DNA of 27,698 nucleotides, from positions 1-27,698 of the forward strand of contig DCDL01000056.1 of assembly GCA_002316385.1 (NCBI GenBank), written 5' to 3'. The DNA comes from Clostridium sp. UBA1056. GTDB lineage: Bacteria > Bacillota > Clostridia > Clostridiales > Clostridiaceae. Every line of letters begins with the position of its first letter. Position 1 is the first letter of the stretch. Of the stretch, positions 1-7,246 are shown in pieces. Position numbers and translations under genes: made by a program. The notes beneath the pieces are model-generated. The model was not told the DNA's origin. It saw only the letters and a list, made by a program, of their open reading frames with translations, and ran no database searches.

Positions 1-35
1 ATCTTTGACTTATTATTTATTTTCAGATGCCTTAA
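1..35 (-). repeat. Partial copy of dispersed palindromic repeat R1
   Basis: The reverse complement of the first 35 bases matches bases 4816-4850 at all but one position (core GGCATCTGAAAATAAATAA, then AGTCAAAGAT). Only one end of this copy lies in the window; the rest is beyond the left edge. It lies downstream of the DUF5808 gene and is inverted relative to the complete copy at 4816-4930. That the element is MITE-like is inferred. Confidence 0.75.
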
Positions 36-113
36 CTCTGTTCTCAGGAAACATCAAAATTATATTGTGATTTATAAAGAGTAATTTTTATTATGATATT
101 CTTTCATATTGTT

Positions 114-1244
114 TTACTTAAGTAATATAGACATAACTATACTACCTATTATAAATACAACAAGCCCGCCTACAGCTATCCAAGACTTTGGTTGAGCAAA
201 ATTTACAGTCCAACCCATACCTAACCTTTTCTCTACTATCCATGCTGGATCATTTTTATTGTAATATATACTTCCTAATATCCACTTATCATCATCATCT
301 TTATATAGTTCATCTTTTTCATCTTTTGCGGTTATATTTCTTCCACCCTGGCCAATCTTTATGAAAACAATAATAAATATGATTATGGTTGCCATTAAAA
401 TTATCATAAATATATAGTTAATTATCATTAACTCAAAGTTAAATAATATAGATGCTTGGATTAATGAAAATAAAATAAGGATTTGAAGTGCCATTGCCAT
501 CATTAATATTGATCCTATTTTTTTAAACTTCTTTTTTCGCATAATAGCTTTTTCAATACTTCCACTATTTAAATCAACCTTAGAACTAATGATTACTTTA
601 TTTGTTCCATATAATAATGCAGCCAAGAAAATCTGAGCTATAGGAAATTGATATATTATAAGAAATCCTCTTAAGGTATCTTTATCAAATTCACCAAAAC
701 TAGTATAAGGTATTGCCATTATCTTAGGTAATGCATCATATTTATAGATAGTTAATCCAATGCTTATCAATGGAAATAAAAATAACATTAAAAACCACTT
801 TGAATCTATGGGCTTTATTTTCTCATCTTTTTTAGGCTTTCTTAAAGTAGTTTCTACAACAACTACATTTCTTCTAGTATAAGTCCAGTTTTTATCTTTT
901 TTTAATATTTTAGTCTTTTTATAGTATGGTATATATACTATAGAGCTTATTACTAGACTTCCCACAGTTGTTATCCCCATTATAGCTCCTAGGATATCTT
1001 CACTGTAGTTATCAAGATTAAAAAATAGGAGGTTCACACCTATAAACATGATTAAGAAGATAGTAAATATAACTTTTCTATAGGATTTTTCTATATCTTT
1101 TAGTTCCTTTTCTCCTTGATATTCCTTGGGAAATCTCACTCCAAAGAAGATACCATTATTAGATATATTGTTTATAAAATAGCTAGTTAAAAATACAACT
1201 AAAAGTAATGAGTTCATAAATGCTAAGAATAACCATTTATCCAT
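114..1244 (-). CDS. DUF5808-containing multi-pass membrane protein
   Basis: Integral membrane protein of 376 residues with about eight hydrophobic segments, resembling the DUF1648/SdpI-like clostridial membrane proteins. Near the C-terminus it carries the DUF5808 signature (W-x-G-x-YYN..DPAW..KR.G.GWT.NFA.P.SW), followed by a final membrane helix. The ATG at 1244 is chosen because AAGGTGG lies about ten bases upstream; the longer reading frame to 1286 lacks this support. The start lies 1 bp beyond the GntR stop, so this is the last gene of the ATPase-permease-GntR-DUF5808 operon. Biochemical function is not known. From context it probably modulates or senses the state of the ABC transporter or its regulator, but that is inference. 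Confidence 0.85.
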   Translation of the reverse strand: MDKWLFLAFMNSLLLVVFLTSYFINNISNNGIFFGVRFPKEYQGEKELKDIEKSYRKVIFTIFLIMFIGVNLLFFNLDNYSEDILGAIMGITTVGSLVISSIVYIPYYKKTKILKKDKNWTYTRRNVVVVETTLRKPKKDEKIKPIDSKWFLMLFLFPLISIGLTIYKYDALPKIMAIPYTSFGEFDKDTLRGFLIIYQFPIAQIFLAALLYGTNKVIISSKVDLNSGSIEKAIMRKKKFKKIGSILMMAMALQILILFSLIQASILFNFELMIINYIFMIILMATIIIFIIVFIKIGQGGRNITAKDEKDELYKDDDDKWILGSIYYNKNDPAWIVEKRLGMGWTVNFAQPKSWIAVGGLVVFIIGSIVMSILLK

Positions 1245-1245
1245 A

Positions 1246-1632
1246 TTATCTATCCACCTTCTTAAAACCGCTAAAAATGTTATCAATATAAATCTTTATA
1301 TCCTCTTTACTTATGCCTCTATTGAAGCACTCCGCCATATAATATTCTAGTTCATAATTTAAGCTTTCTTTAAATCCTTCATCAGAACTTTTTAAGTTAA
1401 GAGATATGAAAGCACCCTTTCTTCTATCTATTTTAATATAGCCATCATCCTTTAAAAGAGAATATGCCTTATTCACAGTGTGCATATTCACTCCAATATC
1501 ATCGGCCAGTCCTCTAACAGAAGGAAGTTCTTCACCTTCTTCTAACTCTCCCTTAGCTATCCCTTCTACAACCTGATTCTTTATCTGGATGTATATAGGT
1601 ATTTCCGAATCAAAATCTATTTTTAAAATCAA
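1246..1632 (-). CDS. GntR-family transcriptional regulator, YtrA subfamily
   Basis: A 128-residue DNA-binding protein. The N-terminal winged helix-turn-helix has the hallmark I-D-x-x-S-x-x-P-I-Y-x-Q-I opening and the LPSVRGLA...N..TV.KAY..L..DG recognition helix (residues about 8-78). Only a short helical tail follows, the length and layout of the YtrA subfamily rather than GntR proteins with a large effector domain. It starts at a TTG, with AGGAG about eight bases upstream. It sits inside an ABC transporter operon, as YtrA-type repressors usually do, and probably represses that operon through the long palindrome at 4016-4060. The identity of the inducing signal is not visible. Confidence 0.93.
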   Translation of the reverse strand: MILKIDFDSEIPIYIQIKNQVVEGIAKGELEEGEELPSVRGLADDIGVNMHTVNKAYSLLKDDGYIKIDRRKGAFISLNLKSSDEGFKESLNYELEYYMAECFNRGISKEDIKIYIDNIFSGFKKVDR

Positions 1633-1647
1633 AACCTCATCTCCTAT

Positions 1648-3294
1648 TTAGCTGCTTAATCTATTAAACAACTTTTCTCCCTTAGTTTTTAATAATGTAT
1701 ATACTAATAATATCAAAAGAAATAGTAATAATGCTATAACCCCTAAATATAAATTAACATTTGTAATTGCAAAAACCTTATTAATTCCTATAGTTACAAA
1801 AATCGTCACAGCTACAAGTACTCCTCCCATAAGGATACTTATCATGGAACTTAAACTTTGCTTTACTACCTGTACCTCCGAAGTCCAGTCTAGCTTTGGA
1901 AAATATAAATTAATTAATAGCCCTCCTACTGACACCAATATTGCGAGTAGTGTTGGAATTAATATAGTCCACATAAAATTTATTAAAGTTAAATCAAAAG
2001 CTATGGCAATCATAATTGTATCAAAGATTATTGCAGGTACTAGTAAAATAATATTAACAGCTATCTTACTTATAAATATATCTTTAACTTCTAGTGGAGA
2101 AGATTTTAAAATCCATAGATTCTTTCCTTCAATAGATATAGCTGAGCCCGTAGTGCATGTTAATCCTACACCAAAAGATATTATTATAAGTGGTGCAAAT
2201 TGCATTACCTGTTTTAATAATGGTGCTATTGCCTGAATGTCTGTATCACTAGATTGTGCCATCTGATCTAGCACGAAGTCTCCTCCCATAATTAAGCAAG
2301 CCACGGCAGCTACCGTTACTAAAACTACCCCTATTATTGTGTTAGTTACATATATAGAAGATGAAAAATATCTCTTAAATTCTTTCTTGATTAGTGCTCC
2401 TCTTAATGTATTAGATTTTAAAGTTGTTAACTTATAATTAGATTTTTTAAAGGTTTCTCCTAATCTTAAATTTATTGATTTAAAGCTTCTACCAAAGACT
2501 ATTAAGAATAATATAAATGGAATTATTGACCATAGAATAAGCTTAACCATAGATAATAAATTTAAACTAGCTAAAGCATCAGTAAAATAATAAGAAGGTG
2601 GATAAATAGTTTTTATTCCTTCAATTATAGATGCACTGTTTGCTATGACCATATTTATGATTTTATCTATTTTAAATGAACCTATCACAATTATAATTAC
2701 AACTATCAAAGTTCCCATATTTAGAATTAGAGCTTTATGCTTCATCCTTGAAGATATATAGCTAATAGCAAAGGCTATAATAGCAGCCATAACTATAGGT
2801 AGAAGAGGAATAAAAACTATACCTATTAATAAATAAAGGAAAAATACTATACTGGTGTCAGCCTTCATAAAATAAACTATAGATGGTGGAATTGTTACTA
2901 AGGCTACAAATAAATAGTTTAGCAATAATAATTCAATCATCTTGCTAGCTAAGATTATACTAGGCTTTATTGGTAAACTCATCAGAGTTTCAAAGTCTCT
3001 TGAAGAGAATAGAACTCCTTGAGCCTTATACACAGAGGTAAAAAATGAAAACATAGTACTAAGAATCATTGCACTTATTAAAATGAGATTTAAATATCCA
3101 TACTGTCCTAATTGGTTAGCTATAGCTAAGGAATACATTACGATTAACATACCTACAGAAAATATTCCTAGTAATATTGCCAAAAGTATTGAGATATTTT
3201 TTATTCTTTCACTCTTTGATTCTTCTTTTAGGAACTTATTTATTCCCCAATTGTTTATAATGCTATTTTTTAATAGAATTTTTAAATTACTCAT
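1648..3294 (-). CDS. ABC-2 type transporter permease, large subunit
   Basis: Membrane protein of about 548 residues with roughly twelve hydrophobic segments. It resembles the PF16949-type putative ABC permeases, with the feature LFSSRDFETLMSLPIKP after the second or third helix and a repeat of that arrangement in the second half. A TTG at 3300 is possible, but the ATG at 3294 is preferred, with GGAG ten bases upstream inside the ATPase gene. The start overlaps the ATPase stop by 8 bp, which implies translational coupling. It should form the membrane channel partnered by the ATPase at 3287-4000. The substrate is unknown; YtrA-controlled transporters of Firmicutes are generally linked to envelope stress or antimicrobial peptides. 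Confidence 0.9.
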   Translation of the reverse strand: MSNLKILLKNSIINNWGINKFLKEESKSERIKNISILLAILLGIFSVGMLIVMYSLAIANQLGQYGYLNLILISAMILSTMFSFFTSVYKAQGVLFSSRDFETLMSLPIKPSIILASKMIELLLLNYLFVALVTIPPSIVYFMKADTSIVFFLYLLIGIVFIPLLPIVMAAIIAFAISYISSRMKHKALILNMGTLIVVIIIVIGSFKIDKIINMVIANSASIIEGIKTIYPPSYYFTDALASLNLLSMVKLILWSIIPFILFLIVFGRSFKSINLRLGETFKKSNYKLTTLKSNTLRGALIKKEFKRYFSSSIYVTNTIIGVVLVTVAAVACLIMGGDFVLDQMAQSSDTDIQAIAPLLKQVMQFAPLIIISFGVGLTCTTGSAISIEGKNLWILKSSPLEVKDIFISKIAVNIILLVPAIIFDTIMIAIAFDLTLINFMWTILIPTLLAILVSVGGLLINLYFPKLDWTSEVQVVKQSLSSMISILMGGVLVAVTIFVTIGINKVFAITNVNLYLGVIALLLFLLILLVYTLLKTKGEKLFNRLSS

Positions 3295-4000
3295 TGTCAA
3301 TCAACTCCATAAATATTTCTTCTAGACTACCATCACCTTTAACTGTATTGGTATCTCCTGAAGCTACTATCTTTCCACCTTTAATGATAGCTATTTTATT
3401 ACATAATTTTTCAGCAACTTCTAGTACATGGGTAGAGAAAAATATAGCTCCGCCTTCATTACATAGTTCTCTCATAAATTCTTTCAAAATATGCGCAGCC
3501 TTAGGATCTAATCCAACAAAGGGCTCATCTAAAACTAATAGTTTAGGCCTATGAATAAATGCTGATATAAGAGCTAACTTTTGCTTCATACCATGAGAGT
3601 AGGATGAAATTAAATCTCCTAAAGACTTTGTAAGCTCGAAGGCTTCACTATACTTCTTTATAAGTGATTCTTTTTCTTCCTTTGACACCTTAAAAATATC
3701 TCCTATAAAATTTAAATATTGAATACCTGTTAAAGAATCGTATAAATCTGGATTATCAGGAATATAAGCTATATCTTTCTTACATTCTATTGGATTAGAT
3801 TTTATAGACTTACCATTTACTAAAATCTCGCCCTCTTCAAAATCTAAAATTCCTACTACCGCTTTAATAGTAGTAGTTTTACCTGCACCATTATGACCAA
3901 TAAATCCGAATATTTCTCCTGGTTTCACTTCAAGAGATATATTATCTACTGCTTTTTTACTATTGCTATAGGCCTTTGAAAAATTATTTATCTTTAACAT
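3287..4000 (-). CDS. ABC transporter ATP-binding protein
   Basis: A 237-residue nucleotide-binding subunit. Walker A is GHNGAGKTT, the signature loop is SYSHGMKQKLA (an SHGMKQK variant typical of ABC-2 exporters), and Walker B is LLVLDEPFVGLDP, followed by the switch STHVLE. The start is set at the ATG at 4000, with AAGGTGG upstream; the longer in-frame extension to 4066 runs through the promoter/operator palindrome and is not credible. It is the first gene of the four-gene operon and provides energy for the permease encoded next. Regulation is expected through the 45 bp palindrome just upstream. Confidence 0.95.
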   Translation of the reverse strand: MLKINNFSKAYSNSKKAVDNISLEVKPGEIFGFIGHNGAGKTTTIKAVVGILDFEEGEILVNGKSIKSNPIECKKDIAYIPDNPDLYDSLTGIQYLNFIGDIFKVSKEEKESLIKKYSEAFELTKSLGDLISSYSHGMKQKLALISAFIHRPKLLVLDEPFVGLDPKAAHILKEFMRELCNEGGAIFFSTHVLEVAEKLCNKIAIIKGGKIVASGDTNTVKGDGSLEEIFMELIDNE

Positions 4001-4015
4001 TCTACATACCACCTT

Positions 4016-4060
4016 ATTTGTTATAACTGTTATATATATAATATAACAGTTATAACAAAT
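4016..4060. promoter_or_regulatory. 45 bp palindromic operator (probable YtrA-type GntR site)
   Basis: Two perfectly complementary 20 bp arms (ATTTGTTATAACTGTTATAT at 4016-4035 and its reverse complement at 4041-4060) flank a 5 bp centre. Each arm contains the smaller palindrome GTTATAAC. The site covers the -10 region of the promoter driving the ATPase-permease-GntR-DUF5808 operon. The symmetry is directly visible. That the GntR protein encoded in the operon binds here is inferred from the autoregulation common in the YtrA group. Confidence 0.8.
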
Positions 4061-4066
4061 CTTCAA
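4038..4066 (-). promoter_or_regulatory. Sigma-A type promoter of the ABC/GntR operon
   Basis: On the minus strand TTGAAG (4061-4066) and TATTAT (4038-4043) are separated by 17 bases, a good match to the vegetative promoter. The -10 box is inside the operator palindrome, so repressor binding would block RNA polymerase. The predicted transcription start is about 30 bases upstream of the ATPase start codon. Confidence 0.7.
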
Positions 4067-4115
4067 GAGATTAATAAGACTCTTTATAGCTTATTTTTAA
4101 TAGTTTTCTAAATAA

Positions 4116-4233
4116 AAAAGGGCTTTCACAAAATAATTCACTAATCTTATATAAAATATTGAATAAGCACTTTAATATAAGTGCATGCTCAGCATTTATC
4201 TAAGATTTAGTTCATTTTATGAAAATCCCTTTT
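4116..4233 (-). repeat. 118 bp inverted-repeat element, also terminator of the L,D-transpeptidase gene
   Basis: The two ends are imperfect inverted repeats of about 35 bp: AAAAGGG at 4116-4122 and CCCTTTT at 4227-4233, followed inward by TTTCAC/TAAAAT and AACTAA-TCTTA blocks on each side. A small internal hairpin (GCACTT...AAGTGC) sits near the centre. On the minus strand the structure starts seven bases after the L,D-transpeptidase stop and ends in CCCTTTTTTATTT, so it can act as an intrinsic terminator. Its length and complex fold exceed a normal terminator and suggest a mobile palindromic element; the second part is inference. Confidence 0.6.
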
Positions 4234-4240
4234 AATTTAC

Positions 4241-4750
4241 CTATTCTATATAAATAGTACTTCCCTTTGGAACATTATCGTATATCCATTTTGCATTTTC
4301 CTTTGCAAGTCTTATACATCCATCAGAAATCCTCATACCTAATCTTCCATCTCTCACTGTTCCATCTAAATTATATATTATAGAATGAAAAAGATAATTT
4401 CCCTTGATTTGTGTATAATAATAGCATATATAACCATGCTCTACTCCAAAGTATGGGCCTTTTATACCAACCTTAAATGTACCTTTTATAGTTGGTGTAG
4501 ACGGTTTTCCTATTGAACATATATAAGACTTTACTAAGGACCACTGATTACCACTCTTTTTAAATACATTAGTCTTAAATTTATTAAGCTCCACATATAT
4601 TAAATATTCAGTATCACTTTTCAATCCTTTTGAATTTACTCGTTGAGTCACCGTTATATTATAGTCACTTCTATATGCACCCTTTATTCTCATGTTTATA
4701 GAGTTTAATTTACCTTTAACTGACCTTAATGCACCTTTTACATATTTCAT
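4241..4750 (-). CDS. L,D-transpeptidase (YkuD domain) protein without visible signal peptide
   Basis: A 169-residue protein whose C-terminal half is a YkuD/L,D-transpeptidase domain, the enzyme class that makes 3-3 peptidoglycan cross-links. The catalytic region shows the upstream histidine in LFHSIIY and the nucleophile in GMRISDGCIRL. Aspartate replaces the more usual histidine of the SHGC motif. The start at 4750 is preferred: GTGGAG lies just upstream, and a promoter at 4781-4809 would initiate downstream of the alternative ATG at 4780. No hydrophobic N-terminus is seen, odd for an enzyme that should act outside the membrane. It may be N-terminally truncated, exported by another route, or act differently. 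It is transcribed alone between two small repeats. Confidence 0.85.
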   Translation of the reverse strand: MKYVKGALRSVKGKLNSINMRIKGAYRSDYNITVTQRVNSKGLKSDTEYLIYVELNKFKTNVFKKSGNQWSLVKSYICSIGKPSTPTIKGTFKVGIKGPYFGVEHGYICYYYTQIKGNYLFHSIIYNLDGTVRDGRLGMRISDGCIRLAKENAKWIYDNVPKGSTIYIE

Positions 4751-4780
4751 AATTACTCCACTATAATATTGTATACGCAT

Positions 4781-4809
4781 ATATTATGTACTTAATTATA
4801 AAATGTTAA
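4781..4809 (-). promoter_or_regulatory. Promoter of the L,D-transpeptidase gene
   Basis: Minus-strand TTAACA (4804-4809), a 17-base spacer and TAATAT (4781-4786) form a plausible sigma-A promoter. The predicted start of transcription lies near 4774, before the chosen ATG at 4750 but after the alternative ATG at 4780. The promoter abuts the R1 repeat. Confidence 0.5.
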
Positions 4810-4815
4810 TGTAAC

Positions 4816-4930
4816 TTAAGGCATCTGAAAATAAATAACAAGTCAAAGATGGGAGTATTAGAGCGGGTAGTCATCAGATAACACAAAATAGACGAGCATT
4901 CTGACTTATTTATTTTTTGAAGATGCCTAA
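4816..4930. repeat. Dispersed palindromic repeat R1, complete copy
   Basis: A roughly 115 bp element with imperfect terminal inverted repeats of about 30 bp. The left end has GGCATCTGAAAATAAATAA then AAGTCA; the right end read inward has GGCATCTTCAAAAAATAAAT then AAGTCA. The interior, about 50 bp, is distinctly more GC-rich than its surroundings (GAGCGGGTAGTCATCAG region). One end recurs in inverted orientation at 1-35. There is no ORF, so it can only be mobilised in trans if mobile at all. It lies between the AlaX stop and the L,D-transpeptidase promoter. Confidence 0.7.
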
Positions 4931-4955
4931 AATGAATTCTGCTCCTTGTTCTGTA

Positions 4956-6152
4956 TTATTTATTTTTTATTTTATTTATAGCATAATCTAGAGCTCCATG
5001 AAGATTACTATTATTTTTTCCTCCGCCTTGAGCTTGATGGCTACTTCCACCACCTTTACCATCAATTAATGTAATTGCATCTTTTAAAAGCTCATTCATA
5101 GATATTCCTTTAAAATCCTTTGATGCAGCAAAGATAATATTTGCTCTTTCCCCATTTTTAATGGCCATTAAAGCTATAGTATTGTCATTTTCTATAATCT
5201 TTGAAGTAACCTTATTAACATACTTTGTATCTTCATTATCATATATTTTCTTAACTATAGTTATATCACCAATTTTTTCACCTTGGTCAACCATATCTTT
5301 TACTTCATAGGCAGCTACTTCTTCACTTAATTTTTTATTCTTATCTAGAACTTCTTTAAGCTTTTCATTCAAATTCTTAATTCCATTTATAGCTTCGTCT
5401 TCGCTAGCATTTAAATATCTACATACGCTGGTAGTAAATCTATCCTTCTTAAAGGAATCTTCCACAGCTCTTTTTCCTGATACATATTCTATTCTCGTTG
5501 CTCCTTTATGCTTTTCCCATCTTCTCACTTTAATCATTCTAAGTTCTAAAGTAGAGCTTGGATGTACTCCACAACAAGCATTAATATCTAAATCTGCAAT
5601 CTTAACAACTCTTATTTCTTCATTAGTATTAGGTAATGCTCTTCTTAATCCCATTTTCTTTAGCTCCTTTTTATCTGGAACTAAAAATTCTACTGGAAGA
5701 TTATCTCCTATAATTAAGTTTGCAGCTCTCTCAGCTTCTCTTATTTTCTCTTCTTCTAATATTCCCTCTATATCTACAGTACATATCTCTCTTCCCATGT
5801 GAAAACCTACTGTATTTGCATTGAATATCTTATAAAAACATCCTGATAACACATGCTGACCGAGGTGTTGGTCCATTCCATCCCTTCTTCTTTCCCAATC
5901 TATAGAGCACTTTAGTTTATGAAGCTTTATAGGTTTCTTATTAAGAACATGATATATTACACCTTCTTCTTCATAAACATCCAGTACAGGTTCATTTTCT
6001 ATAAGTCCTAAATCACAAAATTGACCTCCACCACCTGGGAAAAAAGCTGTTTTATCTAGAACTACATGGAATTTCCCATCTCTTTCTTCAACTCTTTCTA
6101 ATTCAGCCACAAATTCCTTCATGTATTGATCTTTATAATAAAGTTTCTCCAT
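4956..6152 (-). CDS. AlaX-type alanyl-tRNA editing protein with DHHA1 domain
   Basis: A 398-residue stand-alone relative of the AlaRS editing domain, which hydrolyses mischarged Ser/Gly-tRNA(Ala). Residues about 1-90 form the beta-barrel (AFFPGGGGQ..D.G motif). The zinc/catalytic motifs are HLGQH (about residue 96-100) and the C-x-x-x-H of ACCGVHPSST (about 190). A coiled region follows (about 250-290), and then a C-terminal DHHA1 domain ending in the glycine-rich GKGGGSSHQAQGGG motif. This is the long AlaX form with DHHA1. The ATG is preceded by AAGGGAGAG. It is downstream of the D-2-hydroxyacid dehydrogenase with a 44 bp gap, and probably co-transcribed. Confidence 0.93.
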   Translation of the reverse strand: MEKLYYKDQYMKEFVAELERVEERDGKFHVVLDKTAFFPGGGGQFCDLGLIENEPVLDVYEEEGVIYHVLNKKPIKLHKLKCSIDWERRRDGMDQHLGQHVLSGCFYKIFNANTVGFHMGREICTVDIEGILEEEKIREAERAANLIIGDNLPVEFLVPDKKELKKMGLRRALPNTNEEIRVVKIADLDINACCGVHPSSTLELRMIKVRRWEKHKGATRIEYVSGKRAVEDSFKKDRFTTSVCRYLNASEDEAINGIKNLNEKLKEVLDKNKKLSEEVAAYEVKDMVDQGEKIGDITIVKKIYDNEDTKYVNKVTSKIIENDNTIALMAIKNGERANIIFAASKDFKGISMNELLKDAITLIDGKGGGSSHQAQGGGKNNSNLHGALDYAINKIKNK

Positions 6153-6196
6153 TGTATCTCTCTCCCTTACCTTACTGTGTAAATAAATTTCTAAGA

Positions 6197-7174
6197 TTAC
6201 TTTGTCTTTAAGTCTCTATATCCTGTAGAAAAATCAACTATATTTTTAAGTTCTTTTCCCTTTATAAAGCACTCTAAATTGTGAGTAGCAATTCTAACTA
6301 TACGTTCATGGGTTTCCTTTAGATGATAATCTCCAGAAATATGAGGTGTAATTATAGCATTTTTTATATCCCAAATTCTATGATCCTTTGATAATGGTTC
6401 AGGGTCCGTTACATCTAAGGCAGCCCCTAAAAGCCTTCCCTCTTCTAAAGCATCACAAAGAGCTTCTGTATCTATAGCAGTACCTCTACCTACATTTAAA
6501 AGCACTGAATCTTTTTTCATTTTAGAAATTCTCTCTTTAGAAAATAATTTATAGGTTTCCTTAGTTCCTGGTAGACTTAGTGCTACCACGTCCGCCTTCG
6601 GTAATACCTCATCAATTTTATCCATAAGATATAACTCATCTAAGTATTCAGGTTTATTAGTATCACGTCTTCTTATTCCTATAGTATATCCACCTAGCGC
6701 TTTAATTCTCTTTGCAAATTCTCCTCCAATATCTCCAAGTCCTATAATTAGAGCAGTGCATCCATAAATAGATTTAACTTCACCTTCATCCTTCCAAAGA
6801 TTATTGTTTTGATTATCCCTATAAAGATACAACTTTTTATATATAGAAAGTAAAACCCCTATCATGTGCTCTGATATAGCTAATCCATAAGCACCAGTGG
6901 CATTAGTTAATTTCACTCCCTCTGGAAGTATACCTTCCTTAACAAACATATCAGCTCCCGCACTATTAAGTTGTAACCATTTTAACTTTTTACATTCCTT
7001 AACCATATGAACTGGTGGGTTCCCAATAATTATATGAGCATCTTCAAGAGTTGCTTTATTTATTTCCTTTGCTGAAGAAAATATAAAATTAGCCCCTGGA
7101 GCAACTGACATTAAATCGCTTATCTGTCTTTCTTCCATAGGTATCAATACAACTATATCGATTTCATTTTCCAT
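6197..7174 (-). CDS. D-2-hydroxyacid dehydrogenase family protein
   Basis: A 325-residue NAD(P)-dependent oxidoreductase of the 2-hydroxyacid dehydrogenase superfamily, which interconverts 2-oxo and D-2-hydroxy acids. The central Rossmann motif is GLGDIGGEFAKR. The catalytic arginine is in LNVGRGTAID, the glutamate in DVTDPEPL, and the histidine in ITPHISGDYH, so the triad is intact. The start at 7174 is chosen for AGGAGTG six or seven bases upstream; the extension to 7207 has no RBS. The substrate cannot be told from sequence. It lies between the translation GTPase (72 bp) and AlaX (44 bp), likely in one transcript. Confidence 0.92.
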   Translation of the reverse strand: MENEIDIVVLIPMEERQISDLMSVAPGANFIFSSAKEINKATLEDAHIIIGNPPVHMVKECKKLKWLQLNSAGADMFVKEGILPEGVKLTNATGAYGLAISEHMIGVLLSIYKKLYLYRDNQNNNLWKDEGEVKSIYGCTALIIGLGDIGGEFAKRIKALGGYTIGIRRRDTNKPEYLDELYLMDKIDEVLPKADVVALSLPGTKETYKLFSKERISKMKKDSVLLNVGRGTAIDTEALCDALEEGRLLGAALDVTDPEPLSKDHRIWDIKNAIITPHISGDYHLKETHERIVRIATHNLECFIKGKELKNIVDFSTGYRDLKTK

Positions 7175-7246
7175 AATTATCACTCCTAATAATATCTCGT
7201 GTACCATAGCACAAGATACTGTATTTATTAAATTTTTAATAAAGTT

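Noticed and set aside
1844..2236. Plus-strand open frame of 130 codons within the ABC permease gene
   Set aside because: It is antisense to a well-supported membrane protein, has no RBS and encodes no recognisable domain.
4000..4066. Extended N-terminus for the first ABC ATPase
   Set aside because: The extension would be translated from the promoter and operator palindrome, and lacks an RBS.
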